DNA from: Amphibalanus amphitrite
Lineage: Eukaryota > Arthropoda > Thecostraca > Balanomorpha > Balanidae
Reading direction: 5' to 3'
NCBI RefSeq assembly: GCF_019059575.1
Contig: NW_024881504.1
Coordinates: 434,001 to 498,000, forward strand
Length of the DNA: 64,000 nucleotides
Both the position numbers and the translations under genes were made by a program. Below the pieces are notes generated by a model. It was not told where the DNA came from and did no database searches. It saw only the letters and a list, made by a program, of their open reading frames with translations. This document shows positions 1-12,055 of the stretch, in pieces; the first letter of the stretch is position 1, and each line of letters begins with the position of its first letter.

Positions 1-250
1 CAGGGTGCCCTTCCCGTTCCGCCGCCTATGACGGGATGGGGACGCTTTTATGGTCGTCGTTGGGAGCTCGGCACTAATGGGGTCTGGGGATGATGTTGAA
101 GGTTTCGCAAATGTTTCATAAAAGAGATGCTATTTTTTGCACAACCTATTAAACATTTTTTTACGTTTGCTATGAAAATGTAAGGCCCAGTTCATTCAAG
201 TTCGGGTCCACGACTCCACAGCTTATAACAGGAGCTAGATAGCATAACAA
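1..250. other. no recognisable feature
   Basis: I see no convincing coding segment, RNA gene or repeat boundary in this stretch. It lies to the left of a TTAA-type element end at 251. Confidence 0.4.
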
Positions 251-1400
251 TTAACCCGCGCCGTGTTGGTGGCATGAACTTTCCGTCGAGTACTGGGGGG
301 GGGGGGGCGTTTCACGCCCCTCCGTCTAACTCGGCTCCTGGGCTACGTAGCGACACGCGGTAAGCGGCAATCGAAAGAACGTCAAAAATAAGGAGGAAAA
401 CACTCGGTCATTTTAAGGTCAGGGCAAAGGTCAGGTCACCAGGATTCTTCAGAGGTTAAATTTTGTCGATTTCAACGATTTTGAACACCCGACGGCTAAC
501 TCGGGAACCAATAGAGCTACAGCGCCGCAGAAAAGCGCATTCGATAGCTCTTTTAACGCTGTTTCGCCAACATGTCCTCAAATTTGACCTCAGATCAACG
601 GTTTAGCCCCAGAGGGCACCGCTCTGATTGATCTCAAATTTGACCTCGGATCAACGGTGTTTTCACCGCTCTAGCACGTCTCTGTCAAAAGTAAAAAACT
701 GCTGAAGACCTTTTATGTCCTAAAATGACCTCAGGGGCACACACAGGGGTCACAGGTGCGATTTTCCGATTCAGTGTGTCATGTTTACCTATGGACCGAT
801 GTTAGATTGGGTGTAGAACGAAATTCGTCCAAAAGAGGCGCATTTCAATTTTCTCCCATTGACTTATACCTAATGGAGAAGTCGCAAAATTGACGTGACC
901 TTAGGTCACAGACATACAAAATCCGAGGTATCCATTTTATACACACTATTACCCTAAGCAATTACTGAGAGTTTTAAAGTCCGCTCAGTCGGTGTAGCTA
1001 CAGCGAGCTTTCGAATTTTTTTCTGAGGTAAGGTCACTTGACGTTACGGTGACCTGACCGTCGCCGTTTTTTTTTTTTAATTTACATCTTTTTTTGCTGT
1101 TTATTTACATCTTTTTGATTTCGAATATTTTTCGTTATCTTTAAAACTGTAAGCGTGACAGCTCTTCCCGCTAAACCTTTTATTGGGTCAAAAATGACAG
1201 AACATGACATCCCTCTGACGTCATTTGTGACTAACCTTTCATACGAGCTCTGGAAAAATTTGGTCACAAGGTGTAAAAATGATGCCCGGAGGGGTCTTGA
1301 AAGTTTGGTGGCGACATTTGCTATACTTTAGGAGATATCGACTGCAAAGGAGAGAGGGGGCCATTTCGCGCCGCCCTCCCCCCCCCCTCAACGGGGCTTT
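251..1400. mobile_element. decayed TTAA-type element (related to the copies at 9815 and 39495)
   Basis: It begins with TTAACCCGCGCC, the terminal motif of the TTAA elements further right, followed by a G-tract hairpin (GGGGCG-TTTCA-CGCCCC). The interior carries many AGGTCA/TGACCT motifs. A segment near 500-560 is an inverted relative of the segment around 10640-10700 in the intact copy. The right end, near 1375-1395, keeps a C-rich tract but has lost the GGGTTAA terminus, so the copy is old or truncated. No coding capacity is seen. Confidence 0.6.
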
Positions 1401-1735
1401 CAGTTGCTGCTCTCACAGAACTATTGGTTATATTACAACGTAGTGGAATTGCAAGTGGCAATATAAGCTTCCTGCCAGCGCCGGACCAGAGTTTAAACAT
1501 GCAGGCTGAATTTTAACATTTAACTTTTGGATTTTTTAAACCGTTGAGCTTTTTAGAAGTTGTATGAGCTGTTCAGCTCCTTTTGTGGTCCATCACAGCG
1601 GGCTTGTATGTCATTTGTCAACCAAAATCGAATTAAAAACTTTTTATTTGGTCTGGCTACCTCGCCAACTTCTTAACTGGATCGTTTAGTAGCTTTTGAT
1701 TGGGCACTGCCCACGTTGTCTGTCTAGCTTTTCGT
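1401..1735. other. AT-rich stretch, no recognisable feature
   Basis: Nothing codes here. Its right end is half of a palindrome that was the target of the hAT insertion at 1744. Confidence 0.4.
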
Positions 1736-2292
1736 GTCATAGACAGGGTTGTATACCAATCAAGTCGATTGAATTGATTGATTTGATTCAACGCGTATTT
1801 TGAGTTGATTGGATTGAGTCGATTGACTTTTCGAGATGACTGGTTGACTGACTCGTTTGACTTTAGCGACTGGTTGACTGATTTGATTCCCGAAAATTAG
1901 AGTGACTCGTATGATTGAGTCGATTGAATGGAAAGTTTAAATAAGTTTTAGTCGACGAAAAATAATGACACCAATTGATGACATCAAAGATCACAAAACT
2001 ACACTGAAAACTGCTTGTCATCACAACTGCAATATGGGGTAGATGGCCAAATAAAGAACAGGGCCTAAAAATGAACAGCCAACTTTGACTTTCAACTGCA
2101 ATAACTGCTCCAATCCTGTGATAGAACCCGGCGATGCACCTACCTACCTTTCTGCACTCAGCAGGAAACTTTTTTTTAATCCAGATGATAAAGTGCAAGG
2201 CCCTATATACTAATAAAGTGTGATTAATTAATAATTCACATCTCCACATCTCCTCAGAAACAACCCACTGAACTCTATAAATATCTGAGGGC

Positions 2293-2529
2293 TGTTCACG
2301 GGCCCTGTGTGCGGTCGGACCGCACACAGCCTCCAAGCTCCGGCCACTGCGTCCCTACGTCAGCCTTCCGTCACCGCACACAGCGATCGCTGTGGCCGGT
2401 CGGGACTGGCCACAGCGGAGCGTCCACCGCACGCAGCCGTGACGTCAGAGAGCCTACCCATCCCCTACCCCCACGCCTGCTGGACGCACCGCACACAGCG
2501 CACGCAGCAGTGTGCGGTGCCCGTGAACA
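2293..2529. repeat. short GC-rich inverted-repeat element
   Basis: Perfect 11-bp ends TGTTCACGGGC and GCCCGTGAACA bound 237 bp made largely of CGCACACAGCG-like and GCTGTGGCC/GGCCACAGC motifs. It looks like a miniature inverted-repeat element inside the surrounding hAT. No target duplication is obvious. Confidence 0.5.
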
Positions 2530-3203
2530 CCCCTCTGAAACCCCTACAAAAACAACTGAAACAAAAGCGTCGTTTTCGTCTCGCTAATTCGTTTACGTAA
2601 ATTAATAGCCAATTTGCTGCATTGTTTAATTTGCAGCAGAACGTTTGTTGATCCTTTTCTCCTGAGAGCCTAAGCATAACATATTTAATATATTTCATTT
2701 TCCTTAAAATATTTTACCGAATATTATTAAGTGGTTTTATTTCAAATGAAATAATAATTAAAACGAAGTTGGTGTTGTACAACCGATTTATTTTATGATG
2801 ATCTACCATACTACATGATAATCAATGACGTCATCTTACCAAAAAATCAAAAGACGTAGAATAAGGATTTATAAAAGCTTAGCATACTTATCGGCAAAAC
2901 GTTTTCTTTGTTTTTTCGCAGTCGCACCATAAAATGTTGAGCCAAGCTGCTGCGCGCCCTAACTCTTCAACAACAACAACCATAAAATGTTTTGAATTCT
3001 TCACATATAACCTATCTACCTTCGTTGGTACTGTTGGTAGCCAGTGACACATCTAGGCAGGTAAGTAGGTACTTACCTACCTGCTTTCCTGCTGTCTTCA
3101 TAAAGCATACCTAATGAAGTTGTCAAATTTGTAGCACATTTTCAACACTTTCATATGGTGTTAGTGTGGCATGAAACCTAGCTAGGTTCATTATGTTCAG
3201 GGT

Positions 3204-4975
3204 TAGAGATGCCACAAATTTGCAATTTCATTACCCGCCCCGCCCCGCAGCTACCCCTTGCCCAACCACAACTACCCGCAAGCTGATTTTGGCTGAGCCG
3301 AACCCACCAAAAACCCGCAATTTCAAAAACCTGCTTTTGCAAGAAAAAAATACAGCTGGGTCAATGCTAGAGCTATATAAACCTTACTTGCTTCATTGCT
3401 GTGCAGAAAAAGACAGCCAATCAAATAGTAAGGACTTGAAATTGCTATGCTAAGTCCTCAGGAAGTGCACACTGTAGTGGAAAATGAATAATGCATCAAT
3501 ACATTTGAAATTCCTTTCTGAAAAGAGTTCAGTAAAATCTTTCTCTCACCTTACCCTTCAGCATTGGCTGAGGATCAAAATTTCACTCTGGCTCCCTCTC
3601 AATGTTAGGCTTCTGGAATGATATTGCTATCAAAATGAATGTTGATATAAAAAGATATGCGATTTCCAGTTAAAAATAAATAGTGACACGGTGAATAATG
3701 AGCATCCGGTCGATCTACACATAAAACAAATCATGCAAAATCCGAGCAAAAACCAACTAACCACCAATGAACTACGCATTTCTGAAAACATGCGTCAGAA
3801 GCGTCACCAACAGCTGATTGCAAGGAATGTTACAGCGACTAAATTATTGCAGCCGTAGTTAGTGCGAACTTGTTGCGAAAACACCGTTGTACAATGCATA
3901 TTCATGTGCCATTCTGATAAAATTATTTTACACAACAGCTAAAGTTTTACAATTCAGAGATTAATCACCGGTTAAGAAATAAAGAGACAGCAAATACTAA
4001 ATTAAATGTAATAATTTTATAGATGGTCTTGGTAATGCTCTCCGCCTGGTCCTCTCTCGGCATACAAATAATAAGGACGTAAAAAGACAAAAGAAATAAA
4101 TGCGACCAGCTACGTGGTTTTGTAACATGTATAACTGCTGTTTTGAGGCATTCAAAAACCAAGACAGAAAAATTGATTGTAAAATTATTATTGCGTCATC
4201 AATGACAGCTTTCCTTCGCCTCAGAGACCAAAATTGACGCAGTCAAATACCAATCCTTGTCATAATGTCGGAAGTGCGCCAGTATTGTATTGCGCTGTGT
4301 TTGGGCCGCATGCCAGTCAATATTTTGATTTTTTGTAACAGTAAGGGTAATTGGTGTGCTATTTTCGTTATATAGGGTGGGACAGAACATAGAGTAGGAT
4401 AGGTAATCAATAAATTTGCATCAAATTTTGTTTAGCTGATAGGTCTTTTTTATGCCGACCAGACGCAAATAAAGTAACATGTGGTATTTGCTCTGATTTT
4501 CAACATCTCATTTAAGTCTGGGTTCTTCCATAATGTATATCTAGTGCACACTGCACATGGACTTCAGTTCAGCTTCCTATAAGTTTGCTTTCATGTTCTT
4601 TTATGTTTTATGGAATGCTTTCATCAGCATTTATTTATGCTTTGTAGTTTGTTGCTTGTACCCTGGTTTGGTCATTGCTAGACTGTGGATGCTATTGCTG
4701 GTTGTTTTCAGTTTTGCATTTAAAATGTGCTGCCATGATATATTTTATATTTGGTTCTGTTTTAAAAGTTGTTTCGATCAATATTGTATTGTTAACCTGA
4801 GCAAATGCACTTGGCATTGTGTTTTGCATCTAAAAAAAAAAAAATTAAAGGTTCTTAAGTCTGACCGCCAAATACCCGCCACACGACAAGTTTTGCTTCT
4901 CGAACCCGCCAAAAACCCTGCGGGTTTTGAAAACCCGCAGAAAGCGGGTTCGCGGGCTCAAAAGTGGCATCTCTA
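3204..4975. mobile_element. hAT-type element with TAGAGATGCCAC ends, nested
   Basis: Perfect 12-bp ends TAGAGATGCCAC and GTGGCATCTCTA are flanked by the exact 8-bp duplication TTCAGGGT (3196-3203 and 4976-4983). Both subterminal regions are rich in ACCCGC/GCGGGT motifs. The 1.77-kb interior is AT-rich. A 162-codon frame at 4557-5045 is hydrophobic and low in complexity and resembles no transposase, so the copy is judged non-autonomous. The ends resemble those of the element at 31777-32844 (TAGAGATTGC), suggesting related families. Confidence 0.88.
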
Positions 4976-5313
4976 TTCAGGGTTCAATTCAGAAGAGCTC
5001 CGCATAACTCACATAAGAGACAGACGGGGGCTTTACATGGGGTAGATGGCCTATTGACCTAGCTGGAATATGGCCAAAATTAAATTGACAACTTTTAGGT
5101 GAAAGGTGGTGATTTGGGTTAAGGGGTGTTTGTTGAAGTCAACTACTGGGTTATTTTGCACCCATTAAATGAAACTTCTGCTCCAATTCTACCCATTGAA
5201 CCTCAATATCATGATCCACCTGTCCATCACTATGTATCCTTCCTTATTACATTGAAACTTTGAATGGCATGGCAATTTATAATTTTAAATGACAATATTT
5301 TTATGTTTCTTCT

Positions 5314-5348
5314 GTAGGTAGGTAGGTAGGTAGGTAGGTAGGTAGGTA
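5314..5348. repeat. (AGGT)n microsatellite
   Basis: About eight copies of GTAG/AGGT run without interruption inside the hAT element at 1744-5568. Confidence 0.9.
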
Positions 5349-5629
5349 CACCAGACTGCCATGGACACTTTTCCAAGTTGGTGGGGCAAAAAACCTAATG
5401 TATATCTTGGTTTGAGTCGTTTGATTGAGTTGATTGATTCCTTTCATTGTCGCGTTTGAGTCGATTGAATCAATTCCCGAAAACTGCTCTGACTTGATTG
5501 ATTTGATTGGTTTCCCAAATTTGTCGTGATTGAATTGATTGCTATTGATTGAGTCGTATACAACCCTGGTCATAGACACTGTCTATGACACGAGAAGAGG
5601 CTGCTTACATCGTTTGTCGCGGTTGGATA

Positions 5630-6020
5630 ATACCAATCCACGTCCCAGTGGCTGCTCGATCGCACTTTCCCTGGCCCACCTCTCCCACCAGGCTAGACTT
5701 TGCCCGGCACAGCCGTCGCCTCAGTGCCTCGGGCGGTGACCCGTTCAAAGGGGCTCACAATTCGTATGGTGCCGTGGCTCTCAAACCAATACAGGACAGT
5801 GAAACGCAAAGGCTCGCTTTCCATATAAGGCGAACGGCTGATTCTGGCGCCGGGGCTTCATTCATGCTAAGGCGCCCAATCACAGCGCCGCATTTCAGTT
5901 AGTGTCGGGTGCAAAAGCTACTATGCTCCGCCCCTCCATCACGTGACCCTGCCCTCACGTGGCCTCAGTCACGTGGTGTTTCCACTTCTTGGCGCATGGC
6001 GGCGCTAGTCTCGCAGGGGC
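5630..6020 (+). promoter_or_regulatory. CpG-rich promoter-like segment with CCAAT, GC-box and three E-boxes
   Basis: Seen directly: CCAAT motifs near 5633, 5788 and 5876, a GC box (CCGCCCC) near 5928, three CACGTG E-boxes within 36 bp (5940, 5956, 5970) and an ATGGCGGC motif near 5996 like a YY1 site. This combination is typical of CpG-island housekeeping promoters in animals. No adjoining exon with a convincing protein was found on either strand, so the regulated gene and even the direction are uncertain. Confidence 0.35.
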
Positions 6021-6208
6021 GGTGGTAGCTTGCTCCCCCGCCGTCCGGGGGTGATGGGTAGCAACTGCTGGTGACTGTACCTAGCGCAAAGAGAAGACAC
6101 ACAAAGACTCACAGAATCACATACACACCGTTACATAAACACCTATGGTCTGACAATAGACACAGACGGACAAAACACACTCAACAACAGACACAGGGAC
6201 ACACAGAT

Positions 6209-6234
6209 CCCCCCCCCCCCCACACACACACACA
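6209..6234. repeat. poly-C / (CA)n tract
   Basis: A 13-base C run is followed by a short CA repeat, within a CA-rich region from about 6095. Confidence 0.8.
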
Positions 6235-6774
6235 GGTCGGCCCGGCTCACCTGATATTCGCCGCCTCCGCCGTGGTCGGCTCCGGTGGACAGAGCTCAGT
6301 ACCGTCCACACACTGTTGGACCGCCCGCTCTGTCCACTGACCCGGCCGGTGGACGCAGTGCAGCTCGTGCCCCTCCCGCTCCTCCGTCGGCCTTTGTTCC
6401 CGTCTGGAACTGCGTCGAATATCAACACCGCGAGTCGGTGTGTTGGCAGAATCGATCGTGTTCAGTGAGTCGGCGGCGCGGTGTCCTGGCCTGATGACGT
6501 CAGTGGGGTGTCACCAGGGTTTTAGGGACAACACGGGCCGCCGGTCGATGTGCAGTTCCCCCCTCCCCACCCCTCCCCTTCCCTTCCCCAATCCCCGGGA
6601 CAACTCATGCAACTCGGCAAAACAAAACATAGTGACGAGCAGGCATGTGCAGGGATGGAAGAGGCGTGTCTATGATCTCAGTGGATATCTCGACAAAATG
6701 GAGGGTTCAGACCTACATCTCATCCCTCGCCCGGTCAGGGGTTGGGGAGGGGGAGATTGATCAACCCTCGCCCG

Positions 6775-7477
6775 CACATGGGAGGGGGGTGGTAACCACC
6801 TTCCCCCCCCCCCCCGGTAGTCTTTCTGCTCTGCACTCAACATTGTTAGAGCTAGAAGTCTGATTTTTCGCATAGCTGCTCCTCTATCCTTTCTTGAAGT
6901 TTCTGTGGTTTTTGGCTCGGAGATATGGCCTTGTTTTTCAGGTCATGTCATGACCCAAATGACCAATTCTCAACATCTTGCGTTGGCTATGGGCCTTGTG
7001 AGCTTTTGACACCTTGCTTTCGGCCTTTTTTTGCCAGTCTTACCTCCCACCTATCATGGATGATGGAACATGTTGTTCGACGATGTACAGATGTCAAGGT
7101 CAGGGTCAAGGTCAGCCTAGGCCATCTAAAATAATTGCGTTTTAGGCAGGCTGAATTCACTTTTCGTGAAGTTTTTTGACTGCATTTTTGGTAAAAGCTT
7201 CTCAGATCATGATTTCATGTAATATGGACACATAAACAATCGGTGCACATATCAGTATACACACAGACACACACAGACATACAAACACATATCATTGACC
7301 TTGACCTAACTTGACCTGAAATGACCTCAGCAGCAAAAATATGGTCGGGTAGTGTGACAAAGAGGTTCTAGCTGGATTAGCACCAGAAAACGGCATCGTC
7401 ATCGGTATATGATTAGCAGCGCACTTGATATCCAACGGTGACCCAACGGTGACCAGCGGTGACAACGATGACGAGGG
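6775..7477. mobile_element. probable TTAA-type element, left end decayed
   Basis: The right end ...CGAGGGTTAA at 7473-7481 is the mirror of the CCCTCG-type terminus. The likely left end near 6771 reads TCAACCCTCGCCCG followed by a G-rich/C-rich hairpin, so one TTAA has mutated to TCAA. The interior contains AGGTCA motifs and no reading frame of note. The element to the right starts at the same TTAA (7478-7481), so the two insertions share one target tetranucleotide. Confidence 0.5.
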
Positions 7478-7481
7478 TTAA

Positions 7482-9732
7482 CCCGCGACCGCCTGGGGGG
7501 GGGGGGTCGGATCCGACCCCCCCCCCCCCTCCGTTTTTCTTGAATACCTCAAGAACCGCTTACGCTATCAACTTGAAACTTGGCATACCTTCTCCCCTAT
7601 CAGTTTGACGTCTCCTGTGTAATTTTTAAGATTTTAAAAAAAATTAGGTATATCGATTTTAGTGATGTAACTACATGACGTTTTTAGTCAAAAAGTGGTA
7701 AATGTTTAAAAAATCGCCAAAAATCAGGTTTTAAAGCAAATTGCAAATTAAGGAAATGAATAGACGCAGCTCAACGAGTTCTTTACAATGGCCATCTCGG
7801 ATTTTCCATAAAGTGCGTTTTTCACCCCTCAAAATTCAAAAAACTATTTTTTTGGAAAACAGCTATTAAAATCCAAAATTTTGGGAATTTCAAAAAAAAG
7901 GAATATATGTTATAGAGCTCTAGTAGAACATTAGATGTCGCAAATTTCAACTTTCTATCTTGATTGTTTTACCCCCAAATTGTAATAATAGCTCCAACAC
8001 GCATAGGGCATGGTGACGTCATAAGCATTTTCGTGAATTAGAAGCATTTCTGAAAATCGCATGTGAAAACAAATGGCACCACTAGATTCCTGGGACAAAG
8101 CTGGTCTAGAAAAGTGCATTTTTATGTCAAAAATAAAAAGTTGAAAAATTGACCCTTTTTCTCAGCCCTCGTTTAGTTATGTGTGGTAAAAACAATTCTT
8201 TATGCTTTCAATGCACACTTATCTCCAGCACAGTGACTTGGGGTCACACATAACCATTACCATCGGATTCGGCGTGAAAAATAAGCCATAAAACATGTGT
8301 CGCACGCCCATGTAGCAGACAGTGAAAACCGTGACCTTTCGTGACCTGACCTGACCTTGACCCGTACTTAGTATGACCCCAATACGCACATGGTACCTTC
8401 ACTAGGTCTTTGAGGTCATTTTTGGTGAGTTTCGAGCAGCAGCTAACGATTCCGCTGTCCGTAAGCCTAATCATGCAAAACCCCAGAATTTGACATTTGA
8501 CCTGACCTTGACCCGAAAGTTGACCTCAATCTTAAAATCTTAACCCTCGCCGGACCTATTGGTTTTCTACATACGCGCCGGCCGAGGTGGGGGGGGGGCG
8601 GGTACGACCCCCCCTCGCCGTTTCGCCCCTGGTGGAGCTAGCGCGTCGCGGAAAAAACGAGCGTGTGCGCCGTTACGAGACGCAGAGATTGGTACCCGAT
8701 TTTAAGGTCCTAGGTCAACCGGTGACCTCTGAGGTCAGGTCAAGTGCCCCAAGGTACGGTTCAGTTTTTTGGTGAATAACTTCGCAAAAAACGGCCGCAG
8801 AGCGCCGATTTTGGCAGCATCGTGTTCACCTCGCTCAGGCGCGTCGAATGATATACTTTTTGTCCGGGTCAGGTCAACTTGGGGTGTTGACCTCAGGTCA
8901 AGGTCAGGTCAGCACCGCCAGGTCACGAAGTTGGTCGAAAGAGGTCATGTCGCATATCATTCGATTCGGCAGGCCTTCCTGAGTCCATTGGTGCCTTCCC
9001 CGACTCGCTAGCTCAATTTGATCAAGAGTTATTGACGAAAAACTAATTTGACCTTGATGACGTCATAAATGACGTCACGCAAGGTCAACATTGCAAAAGT
9101 GACGCATCTAACCTTGCAAGGAGTGCATAAAATCACGATTCTGTGTGCTTGAGATAGTTGGAGATCGTTCCCGGCGCCAGAATAGCAGTTTTCATTTTTC
9201 CCCATTGACTTATAATGGTGAGGTCACGAAAATGACCTGACCTCATATGACCTTTAGGAAAAATCCGAGATATACAAGTTGTGGGACTCATAATGGATAC
9301 TAGATCCTGCAAGTTTCATTTCCCTGTGACATCTCCTCTGGCAGTGAGGGCGTTGCGAAGTTGCGACATCTGAAGACCGTGCAGAGGTTCACTTATGACG
9401 TCATAGGTCAGTGACCTGACCTGACCCAAAAATGCGGTTGGTGCCAAAAGATGCGGCTTGGATCAAAGGTCAGGTATGCCAAGTTTCAGCTCTCTATCGC
9501 CAGCGTGTTCGGAGCTATCGCGAAAAAACCCTATGGGGGGGGGCACCCGCCCCCCCCCCTCGGCCGGCGAGGGTTAAGAGTGCTTTGGGAAGGTCTCGTA
9601 GATACCTTTCGAACGCCGCCTCGCGGGGCTCGATGCGACCATTGGTTCTCGAGATAACAGGGGGGGGGGGGGTCGGATCCGACCCCTTCCCCCGGCTGTC
9701 GTGGGTACGGAATTAGCCCAGGCGGTGCAGGG
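7482..9732. mobile_element. TTAA-type non-autonomous element containing a second element
   Basis: It is bounded by TTAA at 7478-7481 and 9733-9736, with ends CCCGCGACCGCCTGGG and CCCAGGCGGTGCAGGG. Both ends carry the same hairpin, a G tract then TCGGATCCGA then a C tract (about 7495 and 9661). Removing the nested element and one TTAA leaves about 1.2 kb, close to its relatives. TTAA duplication with CCC...GGG termini is the piggyBac pattern, but no transposase is encoded. Confidence 0.8.
8544..9573. mobile_element. TTAA-type element, family A, copy 1
   Basis: A 1,030-bp element with ends CCCTCGCCGG and CCGGCGAGGG, flanked by TTAA at 8540-8543 and 9574-9577. By eye it is nearly identical, in reverse orientation, to the copy at 36805-37835, which implies recent mobility. 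The interior holds dozens of AGGTCA/TGACCT half-sites and no protein. Subterminal G-tract/C-tract hairpins lie just inside both ends. It is inserted in the TTAA element spanning 7482-9732. Confidence 0.88.
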
Positions 9733-9814
9733 TTAAGCGGGAGGTGGGGGGAATGAAAAGCTTTTATACATAAATAAGTAAAAGTCTATTCTTGAATGAA
9801 ATGGAAACGGTTAA

Positions 9815-10968
9815 CCCGCGCCCTGCTGGGGGGGGGGGGGTTAACACCCCCTCCACCTGTGGTTTTTGGCACACTTTATCATGCATCAATTCTACACATG
9901 TTGTAAAAATTTCAGACCAAGGTCATTCAAGGTCAGGTCACCAGGTCACTTGATGTGACCCCACCTCATAAAAAGTTTCAATGTCTGCCATAGCTACACC
10001 GAGTGACCAATCGCTTTGAAACTTTCAGCGATTGCTAAGAACTATAGTATGTACAAAATGTATTTCTCAGAATTTTGATATCGATGACCTAAGGTTAGGT
10101 CAATTTTGCGACCTCCCCATTATAAGTGAATGGGAGAATATTGAAAGGCGCTTTTTTGGACGAAAGCCATTATAAACACTCCCAAACACTGAATAACAAG
10201 TAACTAAGACACACTGAAGATGACAATAGTATCCGTGACCCCTGTTTATGCCCTTGAGGTCATTTCAGGTCACGGATGGTATCTAACAGTTTTTCACGAA
10301 AAACTTTTGATAGAGGCGTGCTTAAGCGATGAAAACGTCTTAGATGTGTTCAGCTCGACGATACGGATCGACTGATATGCAACATGACCCTTTCCGGTCA
10401 GGTCATGACTTGACCTGAGGTCAAATTTTCAAGTTTACCTTTCAAGGTCAAGTTACAGTTCATTCGATGCGTCCTGACGAGAGGAACACGATGCCGGTAA
10501 AAGTATGTAAGCTCATGCAAGGCTTGGGTCAAAAGTTATTGCAGAAAAACTGTTTTCGAAAAAATCGGCTATTTTGGCAGTATTTGCCCCCTGCAGGCAA
10601 AACCGTTGAAGATAGGTCAAGTCTGAGAGAACTATCCAGAAAGGGCGTTAATAGGGCTATCGAATGCGCTTTTCCGCGGCTCTGCAGCTCTATTGGTTCC
10701 CGATTTATGCGTTGGCTTCTTGGAAATTGTCGACATTCGACCTGGAAATCGGCGAAATTTTGCCTTCAGTGACCTCTGGTGACCTGACCTTTGACCTGAC
10801 CAAAAAGTGACCGAGTGATTTCGTCATTATTTTTGGCGCTCTTTCGAACACCGCCTTCTGCGTATCGCTACGTGGCCCAGGAGCCGAGTTAGAAGGGGGG
10901 GGGGTGTTCAAACACCCCCCCCCCCCTCAGCAGGGCGTGGAAATCCAGGACCCCCAGCCGGGAGCGGG
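9815..10968. mobile_element. TTAA-type element, family B, copy 1
   Basis: Ends CCCGCGCCCTGCTGGG and CCGGGAGCGGG lie inside TTAA at 9811-9814 and 10969-10972. It is homologous end to end, in the same orientation, to the copy at 39495-40689. Near each end is a hairpin with a G tract, TGTT..AACA arms and a C tract. It is non-coding and very rich in AGGTCA-type half-sites. The right end has diverged slightly from copy 2. Confidence 0.85.
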
Positions 10969-10972
10969 TTAA

Positions 10973-11289
10973 AATGCACAAAATACGGGGGTCACAAATG
11001 CGGTTCACTGAATCGTTCTCGTAGGGCCACGTGGGCCGCGTCGTACGTAAGGCCACGTCGGCCACGTCGTGCACCGGGCCGTCGCGCACCGGTGGAGTCC
11101 CGTCGAAGACTGTCGGGCCCCCGTCCCGTCTCAGCCCTCGTGGTAGCACAACACGTGGGCCTGAGAACCAGGACAGGGGCCAGATGACACATATGTGCCC
11201 GGCGCGGCGCGGCGGACCGACCGCCGCGCTCCGAGCGCCGGCCGTCTTTGCGAAAATACCTAAAAATACCAACGTATTTACATGCTAAC
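10973..11289. other. GC-rich stretch, no gene seen
   Basis: It contains several near-repeats of GGCCACGT. Open frames on both strands look like by-products of base composition. Confidence 0.4.
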
Positions 11290-11440
11290 ACCAAGGTTTA
11301 CCAATGTTGTACAGGAGGGACATTTTTATTGGTCCACTTAGTACCTACCCTTTAAATATGGTGTTTCTAGATGCCATATATGTCAATCGCCAGGGGGTCA
11401 TACACCCGCCTCCTGGCCGCTCGCGTTAGGAAAAACGCAA
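11290..11440. mobile_element. fragment of the TTAA element family at 51496
   Basis: The text around 11355-11400 (GGTGTTTCTAGATGCCAT ... CAATCGCCAGGGGG) matches the right subterminal part of the intact element near 52425-52470. Only this piece is recognisable. Confidence 0.5.
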
Positions 11441-11597
11441 TCTGACACACCTACAGCGTTATGTCGGACTTACAGCGAAGTGATACTGTGTATTGCTGGG
11501 ACCGTGACATTTTACACCCAAGCATGTCATCTTGCATATCAAAACGATGTATTTCAAAAGGAACAAAAAGTAGCTGTTCAAACTACCTATATATCAA

Positions 11598-11737
11598 TGG
11601 GGAACGTACCGGCTGGGGACGTACCGGCTGGGGACGTACCGGCTGGGGACGTCTGGGGACGGCTGGGGACGTACCGGCTGGGGACGTACCGGCTGGGGAC
11701 GGCTGGGGACGTACCGGCTGGGGACGGCTGGGGTCGT
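11598..11737. repeat. 15-bp minisatellite
   Basis: Tandem GGCTGGGGACGTACC units, some shortened to GGCTGGGGAC. The open frames across it are repeat artefacts. Confidence 0.9.
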
Positions 11738-11924
11738 CAGATTTCCCGGGCGTCTCGGAGACCATCTCGTCCACGACATGTCATCACGGACCCACCCCGT
11801 GCCGTGCTGCCACCACACCACCGAACGCCACTGACCAGCCCTAAAGTGTCGGCGGGTGTGCCTCTTTTCTACGGCCATTTTCCAGCCGCCGGCCAGAGCC
11901 AGTCGCGGGAGGCGCTGCTGATTG

Positions 11925-12055
11925 GTCCGTGCGTGGTGCGCGTGCCGCAGAGGCGTCTGCTGGTTGGTCTGTGCGTGGCGCGCGAGCCGCAGAGGCGTCT
12001 GCTGGTTGGTCCGTGCGTGGAGCGCGTGCCGCAGAGGCGTCTGCTGGTTGGCTTC
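11925..12055. repeat. 42-bp tandem repeat, about three copies
   Basis: Each unit ends GGCGTCTGCTGGTTGG and carries a reverse CCAAT motif. It is open in several frames because 42 is a multiple of three. Confidence 0.85.

Larger units (their letters stand above)
1744..5568. mobile_element. hAT-type DNA transposon, non-autonomous, with nested insertion
   Basis: Perfect termini CAGGGTTGTATAC and GTATACAACCCTG are flanked by the identical 8-bp duplication GTCATAGA at 1736-1743 and 5569-5576. An 8-bp duplication with CAGG-type ends is the signature of the hAT superfamily. Subterminal DNA at both ends is packed with degenerate GATTGA/TCAATC motifs, the usual layout of transposase binding regions. 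No transposase reading frame is visible, so the element must rely on one in trans. A second hAT copy sits inside it at 3204-4975 and a GC-rich inverted repeat at 2293-2529. A right-end fragment of the same family lies at 57600-58040. Confidence 0.88.

Noticed and set aside
4557..5045. 162-codon hydrophobic frame as a membrane protein
   Set aside because: It lies in the AT-rich interior of a non-autonomous hAT and crosses into its terminal repeats. There is no conservation signal.
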